The notes below the pieces were generated by a model that had not been told where the DNA came from, searched no databases, and worked only from the letters and a program-made list of their open reading frames with translations. A stretch of DNA of 64,000 nucleotides, from contig JBBDHG010000051.1 of NCBI GenBank assembly GCA_037951165.1, positions 1,708,001-1,772,000 on the forward strand. The letters run 5' to 3'. A program made the position numbers and the translations under genes. Positions 34,556-45,190 of this stretch are shown piece after piece; position 1 is the first letter of the stretch, and each line of letters opens with the position of its first letter. Source of the DNA: Lophius americanus (lineage: Eukaryota > Chordata > Actinopteri > Lophiiformes > Lophiidae).

Positions 34556-35110
34556 GTTCATTAGAGTTTATTATATGGAACTCCACTGGTGAGAATAAAA
34601 GAATACAAAAATCTAGGTCTTACATTGAGTCAGGGACCAGAAAAAAAAATTGCAGCATGTAAATTTATCCCGCTCAATTCACAGTTCCACACTGCAGGTC
34701 AGGAGAATAATCTGTGAGTTCATTCTGCCAGTTTTAGATGATTTAGATGTTCATTAGAGACAAATCTTAATCCTCTTAACATTGTTTATAATCATCGGTG
34801 GATTTATTCTTAGATGCCCTTCTAGAACACATCACTGCTTTATGTATGAGTCTCAACTAGTTAAGGCTTAAAATCACAATTTTTCATACCATGCAGTTTG
34901 TTTTGAAGTGGATTTTCTATAATTATCCCTCATCCTTAAAACAACTGCTGATTCCATACGCCTCATCACAAAGTCTCAGGCACTAGCCGTTTCTCTTCAT
35001 CCACAGAATCTCTACAGATATTGGGCAACATGCTTTTAAATTTCAAGCCCCATCTAACCGGAACAAACTGCCCAGTTCTCTAGTTGTGATCCCCACGGTA
35101 ACCAGCGGGT
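34556..35110 (+). pseudogene. LINE C-terminal tail (second family), heavily decayed
   Basis: Pieces in shifting frames follow the order of post-RT regions of fish non-LTR elements. RIKEYKNLGLTLS (usual VKEYKYLGIWLD) at about 34590 is followed by SFILPVLDD near 34715 (usual ILPVLDYGD). Next are SRTHHCFMYESLNW near 34830 and LLIPYASSQSLRH near 34945. The end reads GQHAFKFQAPSNRNKLPSSL near 35030 (usual AFSHSAPSAWNDLP). No continuous frame survives. It resembles but is not the same family as the L2 at 31.4 kb. Confidence 0.65.
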
Positions 35111-35254
35111 GGGGGATCAGCTTGACCTGGGAGAGTTTCTGTTTGTGATGTATGAATCTATTTGCCTGGTTGGTTCTGTTATATATATTTTTTCTGTTGT
35201 ATTTCTGTATACTTTCGAAGACCAACCTCGAAAACAAAAAAGTTCATCTTCAGG

Positions 35255-36470
35255 GACTAACTAGACCTGTCGTCCCTGACAGAAGGGGTATATCCCCGTA
35301 AAATCCCCAATCCCCTTTGTTGTACAAGCAATTCCCCCGATTGAACTCCGGAAATTAAATGTGAAGCTATTTACATCATATTTTTTCGTGAAAGTATATG
35401 AAATATATATACTGTATATATACCACCACCCTTTCCCAAAATCAATCCAGTTCTTCCTATCACTAAAGTCTACGTGGGCTTATCATTTGAAAATGATGCA
35501 TCAAATAGTTTTTGAGTTATTTACAGAAAACGGTATTTAAAAAAAAAAAAAAGCTCCTCCTAGTGGGTTAAATATGAACTATTCAAGTAAAATATAACAT
35601 TTTCAAGATTTACTTCATATGTACTGAATCTGGATTAAATCAGATGTTGATGTTGATCAGATAGTTGGCAGCCCCTTTGAAGGCCCTGGGGAGCTATGGT
35701 TTCAGGGTCTTGCTCCAGGACCCTACGACTGGGGGTGGGACTCGAGCCGGCTATATTACGATTGACGCCCTACCCACTGAGCTACAGCTCCCCCTACTGT
35801 CAGATATATACAACCAGCCTTTACCAAAGTCAATGCAGTTTTTTGTTGAACTACGGTCTATTAGGGTATGAAGTTTGAAAATGATCCACCAAAGTTATTG
35901 AGGTAAGTCTGTGAATTCAATGTGAACTTCCAGAGAATAATTTGACAAAAACAAGATAGATTTTCTCTAATCTATTCAGATGCACCAAATAACCACAACA
36001 TCATACCAACACTTGAGAATTTATGACCCAAAAGCTTTTGGCAATACTGCTCCCCCTTGTGTTAGAACTATACAACCAACCCTTCCCAAAACATCCCAGT
36101 TCTTATTTATACCAAGGTCTATTTGAGTTCAAAATTTGAAAATTATCTACATAATAAATTTTGAGTTATGTCGGGAAAACAGTGTCTATGTATCCTAATG
36201 ATTAAAATATGAACTTCTAGAGTAAAATACGATATATACAAGATAGATCTCCTTGGGTCGATCAATATGCACCAAGCTTGGACTAAATCGGACCAACGGT
36301 TGAGAAATAATTGGCTGACAAATTTGGAGGTAAAGCTCCCCCCTAGTGTCGGAAATTCAGAGCAGGGTTTTTTCAAAATCACTCCAGTTCTTCCTGTTAC
36401 TTACGTCACTTTGGGTATAAAATTTTAAAGTGATCGAGGGAAGAGTTATTGAGTTATCGCGATGACGCGA
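35255..36470 (+). mobile_element. R300 repeat family, copy 3 (longest)
   Basis: It begins with the terminus ctgtcgtccctgac (35267-35280), then ggggtatatccccg, tccccaatcccctttg, ttgtacaagcaattcccccg. Four tandem units follow, starting near 35390, 35780, 36048 and 36337. Each has the order gctccccctagtgtcag, atacaaccaacccttcccaa, ccagttcttcctat, ggtctatttgggt, tttgaaaatgatccacc, gttattgagttat, aatatgaactt, agatagattt, atgcaccaaatttggac. Unit spacing is 268-290 bp where undisturbed. A tRNA-SINE is nested in the first unit. The right end is near gttattgagttatcgcgatg. No protein is encoded. Confidence 0.75.
35667..35797 (-). mobile_element. tRNA-derived SINE nested in R300
   Basis: On the minus strand the sequence gggggagctgtagctcagtg followed by ggtagggcg carries a good A box (TAGCTCAGTGGGTA, complement of 35771-35784). 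GGCTCGAGTCC (complement of 35738-35748) is a good B box. The post-tRNA segment ggtcctggagcaagaccctg is the typical fish SINE continuation (gtccttgagcaagaccc). The rest of the SINE body is missing. It is a promoter-bearing head of about 130 bp, better preserved than its host repeat. Confidence 0.75.
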
Positions 36471-36955
36471 AGGATCTGGCGGACGCGGCGCCATTGATGA
36501 TTCCGTTATATCCCCGATATTTCGGGTCATTCATCATTTATGAAACCATCTTGTTTCCACGATGCACGTGTTCTTACCGTCGTTCCACCTGTCCCAAACG
36601 CCACCAGAGTCCCGCTCTGAGGACGCCTATATGAGAATATTCAGGTTCAGTGACAGCAGCCGTCTGCTGCTGGAGAGAATAAGCCTCTAGTCATGAATAT
36701 CGTTAGAATATTGTGAAACTGATGTTGTTTGAGGCTGTTGAGCCGGACCGCTCTGCAGATTCCCTGATTTAAAGCATCGAAGGATAATTTGACTACTGGT
36801 GGGGGGGGGGGCATCTATCATACCTTGCTGTCTGAAGATGTACTGAAGATTCTCGTTCTATTTTCAGATTGTCACTAGAGGAAGCTGAGGACCAGGAAGA
36901 CGGCCAAAAAAGGATTTCCTCTGTCTTATGAGTGTTGGTAATTATGAATGTACTC
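36471..36955. other. Intergenic; G12 tract at 36800-36811
   Basis: Contains a 12-base G run and no recognisable gene or repeat. The first ~100 bp may still belong to the R300 end. Confidence 0.45.
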
Positions 36956-37330
36956 ATTAGTGAATTCCTCACATGGCGACTCTGCTGCCCCTGAACCAAA
37001 TGCAGCTCCGTTCATTTTCGGCTCTGGGAAATTTCCCCCTTTCTTTTCAAGCCATGTCTTTATTTTTTACCCATTTAAAGGAGAGAATTAGATCTAAAAA
37101 ATATTGATGAGCAGTATTGGCATCTAATGAGACGCATCCGTATTACTAATTTATCTCACATGCACTGAGAGGAGCCAGAGTCTGAGGAAGAGACCAGATA
37201 AGGACACGGCTCCTCTTCCACCCTCATTACTCAAACCCCTTTTTCTGCAGAAACCGAGGTATGATGAAGGCCCATCTTCGGGGAAAATGCTGTTTTACAT
37301 CAATGCATCGCTAACTCCGAATTGCAGGGG
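36956..37330. other. Candidate conserved non-coding stretch
   Basis: Repeat-free with motifs such as catctaatgagacgcatcc, gtattactaatttatctcac and ctcattactcaaacccc. No coding signal. Texture-based inference. Confidence 0.25.
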
Positions 37331-38215
37331 AATTTGTCATATCCCCTTTGGTAGTCACCTTAGAGGGTGAAGAAGTCCATATCACATGAGTCATACTGGC
37401 TACGGGACAAAGTCACTGGCATGAGCCACATCATTTTTTTTTGGTTCTCTAATCTTGCCTCTAGTGCTTCTACATTTTGAGATTACTGCATTGTTGTATT
37501 TAATTTAAATGTGTCTGGTCCATGGAGGAATGGGGCTGGTTAAAGTCAGCAGTAGTCGTTTCATGTCTCTGGGTTGCCATCTTGAGGAAACAAGTTAAGC
37601 TTTCAGAATGGTAAAATAAGTTTTTATATTATCTTTTGTGCAGACATGATGACATCAGACAACAGGCAGAATCAGTGTTGGTTGGATTCACAGTACCGGA
37701 CTTCACAGTCCGGACTTTCAGACTTGTGTAGCTTTCTGGTCAATTATGACAAAAGTCCGATGACACATCAGACTTGGTAAGTGGGCTCGGTGAGAACTCT
37801 GAATTGATTGGCCGTTAGTTTCAAATATAATACACCGTTTACGTCTCTCACATCCTAGCTAAGTCTTTGCGTTGAGTCCGGAAGCCTCTACTTCAACATA
37901 AGTCGAAAAATTTGATATTAAAGCTACTGAAAAAGAGCCAGCGACTGATATTATAAGTATGTTTAAAACAAAATAGAGATATAATCATGAATCTGTCTGA
38001 CATCCATCAACGTTATTCGGCTAAACTTGGTCACCTTGATTGTTAAGGTGGTAATCCTCTCCAGTTCATCCCGGTGGGTTTCGTTGCATTATCAGAAAAA
38101 AACGCTTTTCTTCATGCTTTGATGAAGCGGTTATTTTCTCTCTCTCTCTTTTTTTTTTTTTTTTTAAATATCTGCTTTTGATCGCATTTTGACTTTCTAC
38201 TTAATTAGCGTGAGG
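37331..38215. other. Intergenic; pyrimidine tract 38138-38165
   Basis: A (CT)n followed by T18 tract. Nothing else recognised. Confidence 0.5.
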
Positions 38216-38216
38216 C

Positions 38217-38586
38217 ATGGCGATCATAGAGTCTCCCAGGTTGCTCTGGCAACCATAGAGTCTCCCTGGTTGCTATGGCGACCGTAGAGTCTCCCTGGTT
38301 GCTATGGGGACTGTAGCGTGTCACTGGTTGCTATGGCGAATGTAGAGTCTCCCTGGTTGCCGTGGCAATCCTAGAGTCTCACTGGTTGCCATGGCGATCG
38401 TAGAGTCTCCCTGGTTGCCATGGCGAATGTAGAGTCTCCCTGGTTGCCCTGGCGATCGTAGAGTCTCCCTGGTTGCTGTGGCGACCGTAGCATCTCACTG
38501 GCTGCCATGGCGACTTTAGCATCTCACTGGCTGCCATGGCGACCATAGCGTCTGACTGGTTGCCCTGGTGAATCACAGCATCTGAG
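38217..38586. repeat. 29-bp minisatellite with an RFX X-box-like palindrome in every unit
   Basis: Unit starts (tagagtctcc) fall at 38227, 38256, 38285, 38314, 38343, 38372, 38401, 38430, 38459, 38488, 38517 and 38546, with a remnant at 38575. There are twelve units, all exactly 29 bp. Each contains a version of gttgcYatggcRac, the imperfect palindrome bound by RFX proteins (consensus GTTGCCATGGCAAC). Best matches are gttgctctggcaac (unit 1) and gttgccgtggcaat (unit 5). Unit divergence is substitutional only. Confidence 0.93.
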
Positions 38587-39340
38587 CTCCATTCAGGATG
38601 GCTGTTGATTGTGCTCCGGCACGATTTTGACTCAGAGTTCACTAACTCAGAATTGACCGAACCCACACGGATTAGCGGTCCTAAAACCAGAATCCGAATT
38701 TTCTCATCTAAAGCTTAGTAAAGCCAGAGCTCAGGGATAAAGTCAGAGTTTGAAAGGCCTGCTTCCTGAACTACCTCCCTGGTGGCTCGTGTCTTCTTGT
38801 TACAGCCAGTAGATTGTTTTGTCCAGAGGTGGATTGGAGGCTGTAAATCTGTGGCAGGTGTCAAAGAGAGCGTGAACGGTTACACAGCGCTACAGAACAA
38901 CTGAGAGATACTCAGAGAGTTTGTTGGAGCAGTAGCGAGATTTAGAGGCTGGCAATAATTCAGACATTAATGGAGGAATCTGCAGGAATTTCTCCCAAAC
39001 CGAAGGTTCTTGTTATGGTTTGGCGGAGGTTTGTGTTCTCTCAGTGCTTTTTCTAGTAAACAACAAACATTAATCTCATTCTAATTTAATCTAATTTTAA
39101 TATATTGAACAAGTTTAACAAAATACAATTATTAAAAAAAAGCTAAAAAACAAACTAACAATCAAAATCATGAACAAATACAGTCTGAGCTCAGGTGGCT
39201 ACAAACAGCAGCTGAATTTAGCCAAAGTGAGCCGGTTTCTTTCTTCTTTACTTGAACTTGTGTTTTCTGTGTCGACACTTTGATGCGGGGAATTCTGTCC
39301 GTTCTGATGGAACACAGTTTCTCAAAGTTTTAATCTTAAT
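38587..39340. other. Intergenic, nothing recognised
   Basis: No coding or repeat signature. Confidence 0.5.
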
Positions 39341-39700
39341 TATCCTTTAATCACTTTGCTTATTTGTTCATTTGTTTGTTCTTGGTTTCACGCCACGCTC
39401 TCCTTGCGTGGGCTTGCTTTGCTCACCTGCCTGCATCTCCTGACAGTTACTTTTCATTACATGGAATCTGACTGTATTATAATTCTGACAACAGCAGAGT
39501 CTTTACTCTCTGGTCAGCTTTCCAAGTGTGAAATTAATGATTCTCGCTGTTTATTCCTGCTCACAACAGGCTGTTCATACCGCTGATATTTAACGCTAAT
39601 ATCCTTTTCAGGCTGTCGGCCTCCTCTGCCAGGAAGTACTCAGACGTAGTCCACACTTGTTGTGTCGATGCAGCAGCTGTGCTTTATTCTGGGCAGCCTT
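39341..39700. other. Candidate conserved non-coding stretch
   Basis: Repeat-free sequence with cttatttgttcatttgtttg (forkhead-like cores), tgaaattaatgattctcg and gatatttaacgctaatatcc. The 76-codon plus-strand frame at 39356-39586 matches no family. Texture-based inference. Confidence 0.25.
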
Positions 39701-39944
39701 TCAAAATGACAACCTCTGAAGTGGGGGTGAAATGCAAAAACAAAAAAAAATCCTAAAAACAGTAGCACAGATAGACGGAGCAAAGAGATGAGCCAGCAAA
39801 TCTGCTGTCAAACCTTTATAACAAGATATTTGAGAATAATTAAGATGCAATGTAGCTGCAGGACGATGGATCCACCTCTGGAGTCAAACGAGAACTTTAT
39901 TATGAAACTTATATTATAAAATCTGATATCTTAGGTTTTAATAT
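39701..39944. other. Intergenic, nothing recognised
   Basis: No signature. Confidence 0.5.
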
Positions 39945-40800
39945 CAGGACTAGACAAGACTTTGAGTAGGAGACATTCAGAGGTGGTCTCACAGACCGAT
40001 GACCTGACATTCTCCTTCAGTAGAATTCATGTTTCCCTCAATGGTGGTGAGTCGTCCTGATCCTGAAGCAGCAGATCACCTCCATATTATTCCACTGCCA
40101 CCTTCATGTTTGACCGTAGGTCTGATGTTCTTCTGGTGGAATGTTGTCTGGTTTGGTTTTCCACCGGATGGAACGGGACCCCTGTCTTCAAATAGTTCAA
40201 ACTTCGACTCATCAGTCCAGAGAAGAGTCTCCCAGAAGGTCTGAGGGTCCTCAAGGTGTGTTGTGGGTAAATTCAGACCAGTCTTGATGTTCTTCTGGGT
40301 CAGCATTGGCTTTCCCGTCGTGCGTCATGACCTCTGACCTTTATTGAGGCGAGAGAGGCGGGTCCTTGGATGTTTTCTTTCGATCTTCTGTGACTTACTG
40401 AAGAAACCTTCACCGTGCTCTTGGAGGAAGGTGGTCCACTTCTGTGAAGGTTCTTTATTGTTCCAGGTCTTCTCCATGTGTAGATAATGTGTCTCACTGG
40501 TTCTGGATCTGCGCAGTCTCAGAACTTTAGAAACATCTTTGGAACCCTTCTTCCTGATATCTTCGGGTATCTGTTGATTTTGGCATGTTGTGCTACTGGT
40601 GAGACCTCGTAAGAAACTTCCTGCTTCTCACGATGGTCTTCCGAAGGGCTACAAGCCTTTTCACTCGGACCCAGCGGGCGTCAGGTGAAGTTTTATTTCA
40701 TGAAATGAGCATTTCAAACTTTTACTTTCTTTTTCTTGTTCTCTGAAGCTCCGACTCTAAGAAAAACGAGGAGGGGGTCCGATACTTTCCGAATAATATT
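39945..40800 (-). pseudogene. Tc1-like transposon relic, copy D (best-preserved transposase core)
   Basis: The minus-strand frame at 40076-40306 reads LTQKNIKTGLNLPTTHLEDP, then QTFWETLLWTDESKFELFED, RGPVPSGGKPNQTTFHQKNI and VKHEGGSGIIWR. WTDE holds the first catalytic Asp. Upstream, a separate frame (40300-40497) carries the YTWRRPGTIKNLHRSGPPSS linker. The right end near 40775-40795 (gggggtccgatactttccg) is a decayed terminal repeat. After the MNSTEGECQVIGL segment, gaccacctctgaatgtctcc joins tactcaaagtcttg, again without the second catalytic Asp region. The C-terminus is truncated near 39945. Confidence 0.88.
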
Positions 40801-41482
40801 TCTGAATAATGTAAAAGTGAGTTATTTGAGCTCGGGCCTCTAGAATTACGTGAAATCATCCTGCGGTCTTAAAATGCGTGAACAATGAGCGGGGAGAAGG
40901 TTGGTGCGGAGCGGGAAGATGAAGGCGAGGGAGGACGATTCCACAGTGGTGTAATCTAATACACATCTGAATCCACACCTGCGTGGCTCAGTCTGAGCCC
41001 GCCGTGAACTTTAGCGGCTCCAGAGATGTGCAGCTCATTTCGGCGCTGCTGCTTCGCGATAATTTTATTCATGCCTCCCTCATAAGTTTAACTCTACACA
41101 GAGGTTGTTCATGAACAGCATGACAAACCTCTGCTTTAATCTGAAATAAACTGGAATCTTACCAGCATCAGGGCCTCAGCAGGCCTCCTGCACGAATCCA
41201 GAGGATACCCAGGATGATGGAGATGAAACCCGATGCTCATTTTTACATTCACCTCACACTGATGTCTAAATATTATTCACAATACCGTTACTTGGAACAC
41301 CTCCTGTCTCTTTAAACCTCTGGAGTCTAGGATTATCGCAGTTGTTTTTTCGATATTTTTGTTTTTGCTTCAAATTCCAGATTAAATTATGTTGAATATG
41401 TGGATATTTGTTTTTGAGCACATCACCTCCACCAGCTGATTTTGACTTTTTCACCTTAACACACAATATTAAAACTATGAGC
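40801..41482. other. Intergenic, nothing recognised
   Basis: No frame with a motif. The right end runs into the 41-bp array. Confidence 0.5.
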
Positions 41483-42188
41483 CAGAAACACACAAAACAT
41501 ACCAACATGTTGGATAAGAATCACAAACCTGTTCAAAACATACCAACATGTTGGATAACAATCACAAACCTGTTCAAAACATACAAACATGTTAGATTAC
41601 AATCACAAACCTGTTCAAAACATACAAACATGTTAGATTACAATCACAAACATGTTCAAAACATACCCACATGTTGGATAACAATCACAAACATGTTCAA
41701 AACATAAAAAAATGTTGGATAACAATCACAAACCTGTTCAAAACATACCAACATGTTGAATAAGAATCACAAACCTGTTCAAAACATACCAACATGTTGG
41801 ATAAGAATCACAAACCTGTTCAAAACATACCAACATGTTAGATTACAATCACAAACCTGTTCAAAACATACTAACATGTTGGATAACAATCACAAACCTG
41901 TTCAAAACATACAAACATGTTAGATTACAATCACAAACATGTTCAAAACATACCAACCTGTTGGATAACAATCACAAACATGTTCAAAACATACCAACAT
42001 GTTGGATAACAATCACAAACCTGTTCAAAACATACCCACATGTTGGATAACAATCACAAACCTGTTCAAAACATACAAACATGTTGGATAACAATCACAA
42101 ACCTGTTGAAAACATACAAACATGTCGGATAACAATCACAAACCTGTTGAAAACATACCCACATGTTGGATAACAATCAGAAACATGT
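41483..42188. repeat. 41-bp minisatellite, about 17 copies
   Basis: The unit is acaaacctgttcaaaacata followed by ccaacatgttggataacaat and c. The length is constant at 41 bp (for example tcacaaac at 41521 and 41562). Variation is mostly single substitutions (c/a before the CATGTT core, cctg/catg). Most units contain ccaacatgttgg, a perfect 12-bp palindrome. Frames of 99 and 71 codons in it arise from cycling through the three frames. Confidence 0.95.
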
Positions 42189-42785
42189 TTAACAAATATT
42201 TGGACGAGGTTAGAATGAAAGATCAGATTGTGGATGTGGACATAGAGGCAAGATTGAGGTTAAATCATGTTTTAGTGTGATGTATTGACTTTATAATAAG
42301 TTCCTGATTTCATGAGGCAGTAAAAAAAAAAAGTTATTAAAATCTGTTTTAAAACGGTCAATAAAATCAGTCATTAAAAACAGTGACTGTGATAAGATAA
42401 TTCATTTCTAAATAGGTCGGCTATAAATCTAAATTAAAAACAGTAAGAGAGGAAATGGCAACAGCGATAAGATAATTAAATACTAAATTGGTTAACTATC
42501 AACGTAAAATGTGAAAGATGTAATCATGTCAAAGTTCTATGAAAGTGGTTAAAATGGTTCAAAACGTTTAAAGGTTCTAAAGAAATCCACCTGTCAGATG
42601 AATCCCTGATCCACATGTTGAGCCTTTGGAGAAATGATCTGCGATCGATTAGTTTTGCCTGCAGAATCATGAAGGGGGGAGATCTGGGCCACCATGATGC
42701 GCTGTGTCTGAGTAACTTTATTTATATTTCCCCTTTATCAGGGAGTAACATCTGCAAATATTAACAAAATACAAAATATGAGTGT
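42189..42785. other. Intergenic; short diverged duplication
   Basis: The phrases aaaaacagt and gataagataatt recur at about 42375-42412 and 42437-42482. Nothing else recognised. Confidence 0.45.
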
Positions 42786-43163
42786 AGCATTATTCCGTCT
42801 CCTTCATTTGAACTCTTTCATGGATCCTTTTCAAATTTTATACCCACATAGACCTTTGTGTGAGGAGGGACTGGATTGATTATGAGAGGGTTCAGTTGCA
42901 TATTTCTGCCTCTAGGGGGAGTTTTATATCCAAAATCAGTTTTAGGGTCATCATTTCTCAACCAGTCAACTGTTTTAGTATTTATCTTCATTTATTTGAT
43001 AGCTGACTTCAAATAAATAGTTAGGTCGAGTCATTATAGACTGTTTAAGATTATAAATCAATCACATTTAAATTTAGGGAGGTCAATCAGGGGGATTGCT
43101 GGTACAACGCAGGTGATTGGGGGCCTTTCGTGGATATACACTTGCTGTCAGGGACGACAGTGT
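42786..43163 (-). mobile_element. R300 repeat family, copy 4
   Basis: acccacatagacctttgtgt, gaggagggactggattgatt, tttctgcctctagggggagt and ttctcaaccagt mark one unit. The right end gggggattgctggtacaacg, then gtggatatacacttgctgtc and agggacgacag is the exact reverse complement of the family terminus (gtcagggacgacag at 43147-43160 equals 35267-35280 complemented, 14/14). Confidence 0.75.
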
Positions 43164-44403
43164 TTGACTTCTTTTTTCTTCTTTTTATCTTACTTCCAAA
43201 CATCTAACATGCATCACAGCAAACATCAGTACACGACAGAGGTCACATTCAGTGTCAGTGGTTTTGATGGATTGTTTCCAGACAGAAACCGTTTCCATTA
43301 ATGCTGACCGCCAATCAGACGGCGTGGTCGTCGGTCACGAAGGGTTAACATTCTGTCTATCAGTGAACATATCACATGACTCACATGCGCCTCTTTGACC
43401 TTTAGTTCACCACAGATTAATTAACCCGGATCACTTCCTCCAGCGTTCTGGTTTCTGTTTTGGGCGCGTGCTGGCGGCGGTTTAATGTAATAAGATTGCG
43501 AGAATCCCTCCAGGTGTTTTATGGCTGCCCACAAGGACAGCGCCGCCATGTTTAGGATGCCGTTCAGGCATGAAGAGGAGGAGCTGCACCTGGAACACTG
43601 CTGGTTTGAGAATTCACGGCCCTTCTGGTGACTCGAAGAGTCCCGCCAGATCCGCTCGCCGTTGTTGTAAAATTTGACATGAAATCAGGGGGGAGTGTTG
43701 TCTGTCTAAACGTATTAGGAGTCAGCGGTCCGGGTTATTTAGAGGCTCGGCTTCTGCTCTCCTTCATCCTGACTGTGATGTATGGACAATTCCCTCAGAT
43801 TACACATGCAACCAACCACACTGATTAACCTTCAGGACCCGGATCCCTGTGCATCATGGGAGCGTGAAGAACACAAGTGTCACCACGTAAATGAAAAAGA
43901 CCTGTTGGGCGAGCGAGGCGACGGGAGGAGAGAAAGGAATCTCTAAGTAGTCTGGTTCTGGAGAGAGACCTGTCCTGCTCTAACCTCGGCCGGGGTCCGT
44001 CGGCTCGGTCTACTCGTCACGATTGAGTAGCTGCTGTGGGACCTGTCCTCTCACTTCCTGTCAGAGAGCGGCGAGGGAGCGAGGCGCCATCATCAATCAT
44101 CACAGAAGAACCTCTGTCCAACCACGGCCAGAGACCACGGGTCGTCTGACGAGTCTCTGTCTGGGAATATCTGGATGGTCGGAATCTCTGGACCCTAAGG
44201 AGACGTCTGATGGCTCAAAGGTTACTGTTGGTGGTTTGGACCTCATTTCTTAAATCATCTGATGTGGAATCTAAAATTGATTCTCTGCAATTTGGCGCCG
44301 ACCTGATGTCACATCGATTCGGTTCAAAGTGTTTTGATTCGACGATTCTATTCGAGTGTTAAAAGAAATGGGCAGGAAGGAAGGTGCCTGCCCCTCGCAA
44401 AGA
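43164..44403. other. Intergenic, nothing recognised
   Basis: Frames of 62-76 codons without motifs. GC-rich around 43450-44250. No repeat identified. Confidence 0.45.
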
Positions 44404-44450
44404 AATCAATCAATCAAACTTTATTTGTAGAGCACTTTTCAAAAAGAAAA
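44404..44450 (-). mobile_element. LINE/SINE 3'-tail fragment
   Basis: aatcaatcaatcaaactttatttgtagagcacttttcaaa is the reverse complement of a common fish retroposon tail (aagcact...ataaagtttgattgattga). Only the tail remains. Confidence 0.6.
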
Positions 44451-44838
44451 AGGAATATGAAGTAGTAGAAAGTAAATAAAAAATACTGAGATGAATTTGG
44501 AGATCAAATAGATGAATTACACGACGGTGACACCAGGACCCGCCTTACACTCTAGAAATTGTGCATTCAAATTAGGGTTAAAAGAAAACAATAACCGTCA
44601 AATACAAAAGTCAAAGAAGGTTAAACTGTTAGGATTTACTGTTAGCTGATGGGCTGGGTTTGGTGACCCGGTCACTCCTCCGTGTTGAAGAGGACTTGTG
44701 TTCGCTGGAGTTCCTGATCTGGTTTCCCTTTTGGAGTTTTTTTGTTTTTTTCCATTGAAAAGTTGAGAACCCTTTTCTGGAATCTTCACTGTGTCTACAT
44801 TTTTGGTTCAGCCACTCTGGTTCGGTACCAATAACATA
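44451..44838. other. Intergenic, nothing recognised
   Basis: No signature. Confidence 0.5.
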
Positions 44839-45190
44839 AAGTCAGGAAACGAGAACTTTATTTTATTATTTACATTCTTAATATGTTGAAAACAGAATTG
44901 TACATTGAAAATAAATACATTTGATAAAATACAGTTTAGAAGGAAATGCCATAATGTCACACGCAAATTATTATTGTAAAAGTAAAAAAAATAAGATGAA
45001 TACAGTATATATTTTTGAGGTAATGTTGATATCCAGTTAAAATATGTCCCCAAATATGTAACTGTAAACTGGTTGATGCTTTTTATGCTCTTTTACGGTA
45101 ATGTATGGAACATGGTGACCAAATTTTGAACCGCAAAATTCTGGCCACCTCAGCTTTTGGTATTTTCATATATATAGCTTTTATAGACAC
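44839..45190. repeat. TTTTACGGTAAAAT-type palindromic repeat block 2
   Basis: Contains ataatgtcacacgcaaatta, ttttacggtaatgtatggaa, catggtgaccaaattttg and cgcaaaattctggccacctc then agcttttggtattttca. This is the same order as the ends of blocks at 26.3 and 63.1 kb. Confidence 0.65.

Noticed and set aside
38217..38586. CRISPR-like array (29-bp repeats)
   Set aside because: Units are head-to-tail without spacers and the genome is a vertebrate's.
41408..42050. 99- and 71-codon frames in the 41-bp array
   Set aside because: Period 41 cycles through three frames and simply lacks stops. No codon-level conservation.
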